Source: Triplophysa rosa
Lineage: Eukaryota > Chordata > Actinopteri > Cypriniformes > Nemacheilidae
Assembly (NCBI RefSeq): GCF_024868665.1
Contig: NC_079896.1
Span: 14,846,029-14,910,028, forward strand
Length of the DNA: 64,000 nt
Reading direction: 5' to 3'
Part shown: piece by piece, positions 1-8,945 of the stretch
Layout of the letters: each line of letters starts with the position of its first letter
Position numbering within the stretch: position 1 is the first letter of the stretch
The notes under the pieces: model-generated
Seen by the model: only the letters and a program-made list of their open reading frames with translations
Told to the model about the DNA's origin: nothing
Database searches by the model: none
Made by a program: the position numbers and the translations under genes

Positions 1-2
1 CT

Positions 3-647
3 CCATCGACAACACACGGATCGACAAGACCTGAAAGACAGAAAAAGACAGTGAGACGCACAAGCAGTGACAATGTGGATGACAGAGACAGTGACCTGGT
101 CAGCTCTGATGCAGAGAGTTGTGCAGGAGGATACTGGTTAAGAGCTCCAGTCAACAGGCCGACATCAGGAAACGACCGACCCCCAGAGCAAGTTCCTGTA
201 AGGGAAAACATTGAAATTATACCAGGAAGGGAAAGCTCAGGACAGATTCAGGACAGAGAAGTGCAAAGAACAAGTGAGAGTCCAGTAGGTGGAAGGGCAG
301 CTACTTACCTTGAGGCATTGCATCCAGTTGACACTGACGAAGGAGATGGAGCAAATACAGAAAATAAGCCTGATTTTGTCGACAGAGCTGAGGCTATGGG
401 AATGGAAGACGAAAACAGGGCTAGAAGGTCAGCTAGAGAGCGGAGGCCAAGACAGATTTATACCTACGATATGTTAGGTCAACCTGCGATCCACCCCTAC
501 GCCCCCGCACTGAACTCAGTTACTGCTTACTCCATCACACACATGCCTGTTTGGGGTTTTCACAATTACACCACACCCATTACTTACCCTCACCTGTATT
601 TACCTTCAGTTCACACACCTTATGGGGTTACTACCACTGTTTGTTAA
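3..647 (+). CDS. C-terminal part of a retrotransposon polyprotein (Gypsy-like, partial)
   Basis: The frame is open from the window edge (codon at 3-5) to the TAA at 645-647, so this is the last ~214 codons of a longer protein; no start codon belongs here. The sequence is a low-complexity acidic and polar linker (many D, E, S, R, P) followed by a short basic patch, RRSARERRPRQ, and an aromatic, proline-rich tail (YTYDMLGQP and onward). In fish Gypsy-type polyproteins a tail of this kind (basic RR..R.R.P patch, then a Y/F-x-Y-D-x-LG motif) comes after the integrase chromodomain-like end. No catalytic domain is visible, so the assignment rests on this tail and on the LTR immediately downstream. 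It would be made as part of gag-pol and cleaved in the cytoplasmic particle. The frame is uninterrupted, so the element may be fairly young. Alternative: the end of an env-like or BEL/Pao polyprotein. Confidence 0.6.
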   Translation, partial: PSTTHGSTRPERQKKTVRRTSSDNVDDRDSDLVSSDAESCAGGYWLRAPVNRPTSGNDRPPEQVPVRENIEIIPGRESSGQIQDREVQRTSESPVGGRAATYLEALHPVDTDEGDGANTENKPDFVDRAEAMGMEDENRARRSARERRPRQIYTYDMLGQPAIHPYAPALNSVTAYSITHMPVWGFHNYTTPITYPHLYLPSVHTPYGVTTTVC

Positions 648-720
648 GAATGGTTAAAGTGTGTGGTTATGGGAAGTGAGGGGTTGATCTCTGGAGCTTT
701 TCTTATTTTGTCAGGGAGAG

Positions 721-1009
721 TGTGATACACACAAAGTATGTACACAACTGTGTAATGTTTTTGCTTTATTTTCTTCGGTTTATTTGTATTGTTTTAAGTT
801 CATTCACCACATTATTTCTTAATGCAGTGTTTATGTGCAAGCTAACTATTGCATATTGAGCTACAAAGAGAGAAAAATAAAGGACTCTTATTTTGGCATT
901 CTGACTTGGGAGTCGCAGACAGAACGACGAACTGCGAATGCGTCCTCAGATCAGCTGTGAAAGAGCAGATGCGACTCTCCCGTTCTTCTGACACTATTCC
1001 TGTTTTACA
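721..1009 (+). repeat. 3' LTR of the retrotransposon
   Basis: Begins TGTGATACAC directly after a purine tract and ends TGTTTTACA, so it has the short TGT/ACA inverted ends of an LTR. A polyadenylation signal AATAAA lies at 876-881, in the middle as expected for the R region. The 3' boundary at 1009 is inferred from the ACA end and would need the 5' LTR to confirm it. Confidence 0.6.
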
Positions 1010-2225
1010 GGTAAAAACAGAGATTAATAGAGAAACCTATATCAATAGTACTGCGGTTGCATTGTTACAATGTTTGGTGAATGTTAAGTGATAATTGTGA
1101 TGCAGTTTGAGAATTTGTTGTCTGTGTAATGTGATGTTCACACTAATGTGAAGAAAAGTAATTTAAGTTACAGTAATCTGTCTGCGGGGTCTCTGAAAGC
1201 GGGGCCTGCAACATATGCAAGCAGCTTTTTAATTACAAAGATGCCGTAGTCAGAGGAAATCACAAAAAGAGATGGTTGCCACCATTTCAATGGAAACAAA
1301 CATTGCTTTGGGCCTCTTTGTAAACAGTACACAGCTGCTATTTCAGATGATGGGAGCTCCACCTTGTCACAACAATTCCTTAAAAGAGGAACAGTTTAAT
1401 GTCAACAATATTTTCTCCATCTGCCTGTTCATGAAAACCCCGTGGATTCACCAGGGAAAAGCTTCCTCTCACACAGCCGGGGAGGTGCGGAATCCAGATT
1501 TCGCAAAGAGCGCAGCATATTACGTCAACTGTGGAAGGCACATAAACGCAACACTCAATGGGCTGCAGCCTTGGCATAGCTCCATTTGTTTCAGCAATAG
1601 TTTGTTACATACACTATACTCAATCATGCCTTTCTTATAGGAAAAACATTAGGTTGGTTAAGAACATCAGCAATCAGCTAATAAAAAACTTTTGTTATAT
1701 GTTATACACTTTAAATGCTTTGTCATGTAACCTTAAGAAGGTGCTTATGTGGTAACATCTAAATTAACTGGCTTATTTAAGTCAAAAATATTATTTATAA
1801 TGATTGCATCAGCGAACTGTGAGTGTGACGCTGTGCCTCGACGCAACAAGGAAAATAAAACATTATACACGTGGCATTTGTTTCATCAAACGGGGACATA
1901 TGAATATGTAAGGAATAAATGATGACGGGCTGTTCAATTATTCAAATTCGAACTATGGACCAGAGCAGGGGTGGCATTTGTGTATGGTGGAGTATGGCAG
2001 TTGCCATACCCTAGCATTCAGACAAAACAGTGGAAACAAAGTGTGCATATTGATGCATGTTAAAGATAATCAAAATAGTTTAGACTACTGTATATTTTTA
2101 GAACGGGCGTCAGAAGCATGTATATTTTAGAGTGTAATAACGACAGCATCTCATTTCAAGCATCTGTTAGAGCGAACGGACTCAGAGGCTTGAGCCACTG
2201 CTACATGGTGTGTGTGTTGTGTCGC
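1010..2225. other. Non-coding stretch, nothing assigned
   Basis: AT-rich sequence with only short chance reading frames. I see no recognisable gene, tRNA or repeat end with a matching partner. Confidence 0.5.
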
Positions 2226-2232
2226 ACCAGAT
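2226..2232. repeat. Left flanking direct repeat ACCAGAT of the fold-back hAT unit
   Basis: ACCAGAT abuts the first base of the left terminus (2233). The same seven bases follow the last base of the right terminus at 4601-4607. hAT transposons make 8-bp duplications; 7 matching bases directly abutting both ends fits an 8-bp duplication that lost or changed one base. Confidence 0.75.
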
Positions 2233-3344
2233 CAGAGGTGGGTAGTAACGCGCTACATTTACTTCGTTACATTTACTTGAGTAACATTTTGGAAAATATG
2301 TACTTTTTAAGTAAAATTAAAAGTGTGAACTTTTACTCTTACTTGAGTAAATTTCTAATAGAAAATCTGTACTTTTACTTCGTTACATAACTTACATTGC
2401 GTGACGTTCCTTCGTTCCTTCATTTTAAAATATGCTTTTTAAAACGCGTTGTTTATTTCAAGGTCGTCGTCTCTTTTTACGGGCATTCTCCGAGTGATCG
2501 ATTCTTTTGAGTCGATTCTTTTGAAAGCATTAATTGAACAATGGGCAAAACCATTTGAATAGGCTAATGAATCAGTTCAAATGATTTGTTCAGTTCGCAG
2601 CACGATCTGAATCATCTGAAGCAGGATTACTCACTCCTCGTAGCGCGAAACTTAAGAACACGCAGAATACAAAGAGCGTTGGATGAAGTGGATATTAATC
2701 TATATCTATACAATCAAAACTGCAAATGTGTCATATTGTTTGCCAGCAATGATAAATGCCCGCCATATGCGCGCACCCGCGCGACCATGTTCGTCAGACA
2801 CAGCAACATGCGCGTTACCTGTCAGACACAAGAGACGTGGGCTTGCAGAAATATACATTTGAAGAACAGAAGGAAGAAAAGGACTTGAAAACTGGTTCAC
2901 TGTTTACTGTTTGTTTACAAGTAAGAGCGTTTCACAACACACACGTGACACAACACGAGAAAACACGAGCTTTGTTCAAAAATGTGTATTTCATTTAAGA
3001 GAGCACTGCAGATGTTCTAGATCATCTTAGGAAATGCTCTGAGTTTAGTTCATGCTTTAGTTTGACATGGTCTATTATTCTAAATAAGTTGTGTAAACTA
3101 CATTGACATCAGGACTAGATGAAATTTACAGAAATGCTTGTCTCTTCTGTGTTTGTCTATTCTTTAGTCTCTCTAGTATATTGCAAAGATATCTTCTTAC
3201 GATAATTAAAAATATTGATTAAAATGTAATATTAAAATATTGGCGTTAATATTAATTTTATGTAGTAGGCCTATATAATCAGATACAAAGTAACTAAGTA
3301 ACTAGCTACTTGAGTAGTTTTTTCATTGCATACTTTTTACTTTT
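2233..3344 (+). repeat. Left arm of the fold-back hAT dimer (lacks its right end)
   Basis: Colinear with the single copy at 19749 onward but stops after a TACTTTTTACTTTTAC segment, about 105 bp short of where the single copy ends. Its own right terminus is therefore missing. Confidence 0.8.
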
Positions 3345-4600
3345 ACAAGAGTGGCGACGAAGTAGCCAAAATCTTTACTCAAGTAAAAGTACAAGTAACT
3401 AGAGAAATTGTAGTACCAATTGTAAAAAGTAAAAGTCACTATTTTAAAAATGTATTTGAGTAAAAGTAAAAAAGTATCGCAATGAAAAAACTACTCAGTA
3501 GCTAGTTACTTAGTTACTTTGTATCTGATTATATAGGCCTACTACATCAAATTAATATTAACGCCAATATTTTAATATTACATTTTAATCAATATTTTTA
3601 ATTATCATAAGCAGATATATTTGCAATATACTAGAGAGACTAAAGAATAGACAACACAGAAGAGACAGCATTTCTGTAAATTTCATCTAGTCCTGATGTC
3701 AATGTAGTTTAACAATTATTTAGAATAATAGACCATGTCAAACTAAAGTGAACCTGCAGAGTTTTGCGTTTAAGAAAGCATGAACTAAACTCAGAGCATT
3801 TCCTAAGATGATCTAGAACATCTGCAGTGCTCTCTTAAATGAAATACACATTTTTGAACAAAGCTCATGTTTTCTCGTGTTGTGTCACGTGTGTGTTGTG
3901 AAACGCTCTTACTTGTAAACAAACAGTAAACAGTGAACCACACGCCCATCAACAAGTTTTCTTCCTTCTGTTCTTCAAATGTATATTTCTGCAGGCCCAC
4001 GTCTCTGTGTCTGACAGGTAACGCGCATGTTGCGGTGTCTGACGAACAGGTCGCGCGGGTGCGCGCATATGGCGGGCATTTATCATTGCTGGCAAACAAT
4101 ATGACACATTTGCAGTTTTGATTGTATAGATATAGATTAATATCCACTTCATCCAACGCTCTTTGTGTTCTGCGTGTTCTTAAGTTTCGCGCTCGAGGAG
4201 TGAGTAATCCTGCTTCAGATGATTCAGATCGTGCTGCGAACTGAACAAATCATTTGAACTGATTCATTAGCCTATTCAAATGGTTTTGCCCATTGTTCAA
4301 TTAATGCTTTCAAAAGAATCGACTCAAAAGAATCGATCACTCGGGAATGCCCGTAAGAAGAGACGACAACCTTGAAATAAACAACGCGTTTTAAAAAGCT
4401 TATTTTAAAATGAAGGAACGAAGGAACGTCACGCAATGTAAGTTATGTAACGAAGTAAAAGTACAGATTTTCTATTAGAAATTTACTCAAGTAAGAGTAA
4501 AAGTACACACTTTTAATTTTACTTAAAAAGTACATATTTTCCAAAATGTTACTCAAGTAAATGTAGCGAAGTAAATGTAGCGCGTTACTACCCACCTCTG
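3345..4600 (-). repeat. Right arm of the fold-back hAT dimer (nearly complete inverted copy)
   Basis: Inverted copy of the same element. From 3361 (agtagccaaaatc) it matches the reverse complement of the 3' end of the single copy. The first ~16 bp (caagagtggcgacga) look like a decayed version of the CAGAGGTGGGTAG terminus. The outer end at 4600 is the intact left terminus. Confidence 0.8.
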
Positions 4601-4607
4601 ACCAGAT
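4601..4607. repeat. Right flanking direct repeat ACCAGAT of the fold-back hAT unit
   Basis: Partner of 2226-2232; see the fold-back element. Confidence 0.75.
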
Positions 4608-5349
4608 ACTATGTAAACATAATCCCATTTCTGCTCATAGGAACAACAAAAAAATCCAAACAAATTCTTTAATAAATAATGAAAACAAACTTAGAGGCTG
4701 TGAATCATGCGTCCTAAGCAGACCGTCCTTGAAAAAGTTGGATTTGCCCCACTTTTTAGAAACTGCTTTTGTGCACAACCAGGAGCTAATGTTCTGCACA
4801 CACTCGAATTTGGGGGTTGTACTGTTTTAGAACAGTGTAGTAAATAAAACATTACCACTGATTTCTGATTGTATCTTCTTTTGGAAGACCCAACAAAGTT
4901 GTTTTGGTTTCGCAATGAAAACCACAGCGACTCCACAACATGGCGGAGGCAACAACACTACATTGAAAATAGTTACGCCATCTTTCTTTGCGAATACATT
5001 TGAGCGGTTTTATTCAAAGCTTCCCACACACTGATGTAGATTTGTGGCTGATTGTTTAAATGAGCCATTTTAGGCAAGTCTGGTTGAGCCTCCGCTTTAA
5101 AATAGAACATCTCTTTTGGTTTGAGACTTCAATTTTTGCAATTTTACGTGCCTAATATATGCATGAACAACTTGTAACACACCAAAGATACAGGAAAATA
5201 TGAAATCACATCATGTGACCCTTTTTTGTTTTGCAAACAGCAGTTGGGGGTTGGAAATACAAGCTCTTGATGTGTTTCTAAACAAATTAAAAGAAGCATG
5301 GTTTCTTTTTAGGATGCAGTCTTTTGCTGCAAATTTGCTTTTGTGCAAA
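4608..5349. other. Non-coding; contains an old TTAA-element tail at 5022-5222
   Basis: The part from about 5022 to 5222 (ggcaagtctggttgagc ... atgtgaccct) is a diverged copy of the 3' end of the element at 5350-6214 (compare 6010-6210), in the same orientation. The remainder (4608-5021, 5223-5349) shows no gene or clear repeat boundary. Confidence 0.5.
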
Positions 5350-6214
5350 TTAAAGGAGTCATATTGCATGGCTAAAATGAATATTATTGTTTGTTTTAGA
5401 TGTAACGCAATGTGTATACACCATTTAAAGTTTAAAAAAAATGTATTTTCCAGATACCGTGCATGTTTGCATCTCCTCTTTGCCCCGCCTCTCTGAAATG
5501 CGCAGATTTTTTACAAAGCTCATCGCTCTGAAAAGCAAGGTGTGCTATGATTGGCCAGTTCACCAGTGCGTAGTGATTGGTCAAATACTGCAAGCATTTC
5601 ACGGAAATGTAACGCCTCTTACCATATTCAGAACATCAGGTTCCAAAGCAATTGTACTGACAGGCGATACAATGAGATTTACAATTATGCCCACCTTAAC
5701 TATGTGTGGATTTGGGCGGTCTTAAGCCCATTGCACATTGAGTCCGAAATTTGCGTCCGAAATTTCCACACGTTAAAAAATAAATACGACCTCACGTTGT
5801 GTCAATCACATTTACACACTGCCTCCGATATTTTCGTCCGTCATAAAAAAATTTGGACCGGGTTCGATTTTCTGCGTTTTTCACATCCGTCAAGCATTTT
5901 GAGTGGCCTTTTTTAACAATCCAGAGACACCGTACAAACGAGAGCCAAATACGAAAAAACGCATACAAAAATTTCGGACTGTATGTGCAAAGACCTTTAG
6001 TCAAATCATGTTACGAAGTTACGTAGATTCACCAGGGTGTGGTTACACGAGGCGTTTCAGGCAAGTCTGGTTGAGCATTCACTTTTAGATAGAATGCATC
6101 TTTTGTTCCCACACTTTCATTTGTGCAATTTGATGTGTCTAATACATGCATGGGCAACTTATAACACACCAAAAACACAGAAAAACACGTACTTCCACCA
6201 TATGACCCCTTTAA
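5350..6214. mobile_element. TTAA-bounded non-autonomous DNA transposon, interrupted
   Basis: Starts TTAAAGGAGTCATATTGC and ends ...CATATGACCCCTTTAA. The inverted ends are TTAAAGGRGTCATAT. TTAA at both ends is the target site used by piggyBac and Kolobok superfamilies. No protein is encoded. A 272-bp MITE with TTA duplications (5725-5996) sits inside it, so the uninterrupted element is ~590 bp. Motifs such as TGATTGGCCAGTTC inside are typical of a very common cyprinid repeat. Confidence 0.7.
5725..5996. mobile_element. Nested MITE with TTA target duplication (PIF/Harbinger-like)
   Basis: Ends are AGCCCATTGCACATTGAGTC and, on the other strand, AGGTCTTTGCACATACAGTC; 22 of the first 28 positions agree. 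TTA flanks both sides (5722-5724 and 5997-5999), the 3-bp duplication of PIF/Harbinger elements. It splits the TTAA element, so it is younger. No protein is encoded. Confidence 0.65.
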
Positions 6215-6580
6215 GCAAGCAATATGTTGTGCATTCTATATCCATCATTCTAAATACATACAGTACAAATTAAGCTTTGTCAAGATAATTAAAACTTTTG
6301 AAAAGTGTATACATCCTCTAGTAGTCTGGGATGACGAGGAAACCTGCAAATTAATGAAACATCAGGAATAAAACAATGCAGAACAAAAAAGGATGTCTTC
6401 AGACATGTTCTTATTAACAGCAATCTGACGTGAATTCGATTTGAATGGATTAATAAGACACATTATTATGATGTCATCAACTATATTGTTGAACGAATGT
6501 GATTTAAACTACAGATGTGTAATGATTTTGGGAAATGGTCATGACTAGTGAGTCTGTCACACCATATAGAAAATGTATTA
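6215..6580. other. Non-coding, nothing assigned
   Basis: AT-rich sequence between the TTAA element and the 3' end of the L2 LINE; no gene or repeat recognised. Confidence 0.5.
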
Positions 6581-8945
6581 TTCAATTCAATTTTATTTAT
6601 ATAGCGCTTTTCACAATGTGCATTGTTCCAAAGCAGCTTTACAGGAGCAAATAAGAAAAACACAGAAAGGTAAAACACAGCACAGTGCATGGTGTTTATA
6701 GACCAAGCAAGATCATTATAATAAATAATATCTAATAAATAAATGAATAAATAAATAAATAAATGCAGTCTCCCGGTGAGCAAGCCAACACTGCACTGCT
6801 CTGCTGTGGCGAGGAACCCAAACTCCAATGCTGAATAATGGAGAAAAAAAAACCTCGGGAGAAACCAGGCTCAGCCGGGAGGGCCAGATCTCCTCTGACG
6901 TGTCATAGCTGCACTCAGTGACCCCGACCAAAGCCACCGAGCAACGTCCACGAAGAACAGGGAGAGCCCACGAGCCGCGACCCAGGAAGCCCCACCCGCC
7001 GAAACCGTGCAGGTCCAACCCGGTCTCATTCCGCGATCAACAACAGACAACAGAGGAACAACCAGGGAAAAGTAGTAATGGCATAATTAACTTTATTCCT
7101 CTGTTGTCCGACATCGACCACAAAACAAGACCAACCAGACCAGACCCACACAGTCCCAACAAATGAAACGCCCCGAACCACAACCAACAAGCCCCCCCAC
7201 TCCCTACAACACCCACCCAGCTACCTCCAATCAAAGTCACTGAGTGCAGCCATAACTTCAAACTGCTGTCGTGTGATGTAAGTTTAGCATTAAATACCAA
7301 GTATTGTAAATTTAGCATTTATGTGACAGGTAGTCCGTCTTTGCTCTCGGCTGGGGATGGAATTGTCTGAGCTGGGCCGGCCAGATGGTCGCCTTTTTCT
7401 TGGGTGGTGATGGAATTGCCTTGGATGGAGCTGGATGGTCAGTCAGTCCGCAGGCTCTCGCAGGAGGATGGCACGGGATTTTCAGATGTAGCTGGCGTAA
7501 TCTCTAGTTGTGGATGGGCATATGACGTTCATCTGGGTCTGGCGGAATCTCTCCCTACCTCGGGATGGGCATCCCGAGGCGAGGGCAGAAACAGAAAGAG
7601 AATAATTAGCGTAGCTGCTGTTCATTAGCTATGTATTAGTGAATGCTTGGCTGAAAAGATGTGTCTTTAATCTAGATTTAAATTGGGAGAGTGTGTCTGA
7701 CCCTCGAATAGTATCGGGGAGGCTATTCCAGAGTTTAGGTGCTACGTATGAGAAAGCTCTACCCCCTTTGGTGGATTTAGTTATTCTAGGTGTTATCAAA
7801 AGTCTGGAGTTTTGAGATCTTAGAGAGCGTGATGGGTTGTAGTGTGGTAGAAGCTCTGTTATGTAGGTAGGGGCTAAACCATTTAAGGCTTTATAAGTAA
7901 TTAAAAGAACTTTAAAGTCAATACGATACTTAATGGGTAACCAGTGAAGGGTTGATAACATTGGGGTTATGTGATCGTATTTTCTGGACCTGGTTAGAAC
8001 TCTGGCAGCTGCATTCTGAACTAACTGTAGTTTGTTTATTGATGCTGCAGGACAACCACTAAGCAGTGCATTACAGTAGTCAAGTCTTGAGGTCACAAAT
8101 GCATGAATAAGCTTCTCTGCGTCAGCCACACATAAAATATTTCGCAATTTGGCAACATTTCTAAGGTGGAAGAAGGCTGTTTTTGTGACATTTGAGATGT
8201 GATTTTTAAATGACAGGTTGCTGTCTAATATAACGCCAAGGTCTTTAACTGTATTTGTTGGAGTAACAGTGCAGCCTTCAATTTGCAGGTCATAATCCGA
8301 AATATTCTGCTCACGTGTCTTTGGTCCGATAAGTAATATTTCTGTTTTATTAGAATTTAAAAGAAGGAAATTACAAGTCATCCAATGCTTTATATCGTCG
8401 ATGCACTCTGCCAATTTGGATAGTTGGAAGGAATCATCTGGTCTTGATGAGATATATAGCTGAGTATCATCTGCATAACAGTGGAAGCTAATTCCATGTT
8501 TTCTAATAATGTTTCCAAGGGGCAGCATGTATATGGAGAATAGCAAGGGTCCTAAAACCGATCCCTGAGGTAATCCATAATTTACTTGCGTTAGATTTGA
8601 TGATTCCCCATTTAAATGGACAAATTGATGTCTGTCTGATAAGTAAGATCTGAACCATTGTAGTGCCTGTCCCTGAATACCGGTATAATTGTGTAAGCGA
8701 TCTAGAAGTATTTTATGGTCTACAGTATCGAACGCAGCACTAAGGTCGAGCAGGACTAGGAGTGAGATGTTACCTTTATCTGATGCTATAAGCAGGTCGT
8801 TTGTAATTTTAACGAGCGCAGTTTCAGTACTATGATGCGGTCTAAAGCCTGACTGGAATTTTTCGTGTATGTCATTATTTTGTAAGAAAGAGCACAACTG
8901 AGTATTATTAACCACACAGCCAAATTTGAATAATTTAATAACACC
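6581..8945 (-). mobile_element. 5'-truncated L2-type LINE retrotransposon
   Basis: Read on the minus strand: reverse transcriptase frame (to 7629), ~1-kb 3' UTR, then the tail AGCGCTATATAAATAAAAT followed by TTGAATTGAA, the usual 3' end of fish L2-type LINEs. The 5' part (apurinic endonuclease and N-terminus) is missing; similarity stops near 8945, as for incomplete reverse transcription. The 3' UTR matches the fragment at 16837-17363 closely, so both come from one subfamily. Confidence 0.9.
7629..8915 (-). CDS. L2-type LINE reverse transcriptase (C-terminal part of ORF2)
   Basis: A 428-codon open frame encodes most of a non-LTR reverse transcriptase, which copies element RNA at a nicked chromosomal target. 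Visible motifs: [12 protein letters not shown] (residues 23-34), motif A DLSAAFD (57-63), motif [10 protein letters not shown] (115-123), motif C YADD (147-150, the metal-binding aspartates), then [12 protein letters not shown]. The C-terminal region has the LxWLPIxxRIDFK and [12 protein letters not shown] motifs seen in L2/CR1 relatives, and the tail [14 protein letters not shown] before the stop. The start used is GTG at 8915, not a real start: the frame stays open upstream and the true ORF2 start, with the endonuclease, is lost by 5' truncation. The frame is otherwise intact with all RT catalytic residues, which suggests a recent insertion. It cannot retrotranspose itself without the endonuclease. 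Confidence 0.92.
   Translation of the reverse strand: MVNNTQLCSFLQNNDIHEKFQSGFRPHHSTETALVKITNDLLIASDKGNISLLVLLDLSAAFDTVDHKILLDRLHNYTGIQGQALQWFRSYLSDRHQFVHLNGESSNLTQVNYGLPQGSVLGPLLFSIYMLPLGNIIRKHGISFHCYADDTQLYISSRPDDSFQLSKLAECIDDIKHWMTCNFLLLNSNKTEILLIGPKTREQNISDYDLQIEGCTVTPTNTVKDLGVILDSNLSFKNHISNVTKTAFFHLRNVAKLRNILCVADAEKLIHAFVTSRLDYCNALLSGCPAASINKLQLVQNAAARVLTRSRKYDHITPMLSTLHWLPIKYRIDFKVLLITYKALNGLAPTYITELLPHYNPSRSLRSQNSRLLITPRITKSTKGGRAFSYVAPKLWNSLPDTIRGSDTLSQFKSRLKTHLFSQAFTNT

Larger units (their letters stand above)
1..1009 (+). mobile_element. 3' end of an LTR retrotransposon, cut by the window edge
   Basis: The end of a polyprotein reading frame (to 647) is followed by a 73-bp spacer ending in a purine-rich tract (cagggagag, 712-720) and then a 289-bp sequence with TGT...ACA ends. 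This order (pol end, polypurine tract, 3' LTR) is that of an LTR retrotransposon read left to right. The 5' LTR and most of gag-pol lie outside the window, so a target duplication cannot be tested. A Ty3/Gypsy-type fish element is my best guess, from the basic C-terminal tail of the protein. Confidence 0.7.
2233..4600. mobile_element. Fold-back (inverted dimer) hAT-like element, ~2.37 kb
   Basis: Two copies of one ~1.2-kb non-autonomous element lie in inverted orientation. Reading inward from 2233 and, on the other strand, inward from 4600 gives nearly the same sequence for about 1.1 kb. Both outer ends are the same (left) terminus, starting CAGAGGTGGGTAGTAACGCG. The right-terminus regions meet near 3345. 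Tol2-like features: CAGAGGTG start, many ACTTGAGTAA / TTACTCAAGT motifs near the ends. No transposase is encoded; the short frames inside are not recognisable proteins. The single copy at 19749-20965 shows the undimerised structure. A 7-bp repeat flanks the whole unit, suggesting the dimer moved as a single element. Confidence 0.85.

Noticed and set aside
3803..4156. 117-codon frame on minus inside the fold-back hAT element, with related frames in the other copies
   Set aside because: No transposase or other domain, frame length differs between copies, and the element is otherwise non-autonomous; most likely chance.
2233..4600. Assembly artefact explaining the long palindrome
   Set aside because: Not fully excludable, but the arms differ at several positions, the junction is asymmetric, and ACCAGAT flanks the unit; a collapsed or mirrored read would give identical arms.
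6716..7318. Several 80-100-codon frames in the L2 3' UTR, repeated at 16990-17464
   Set aside because: They lie in the 3' UTR shared by the two L2 copies; the frames differ through indels and carry no domain.
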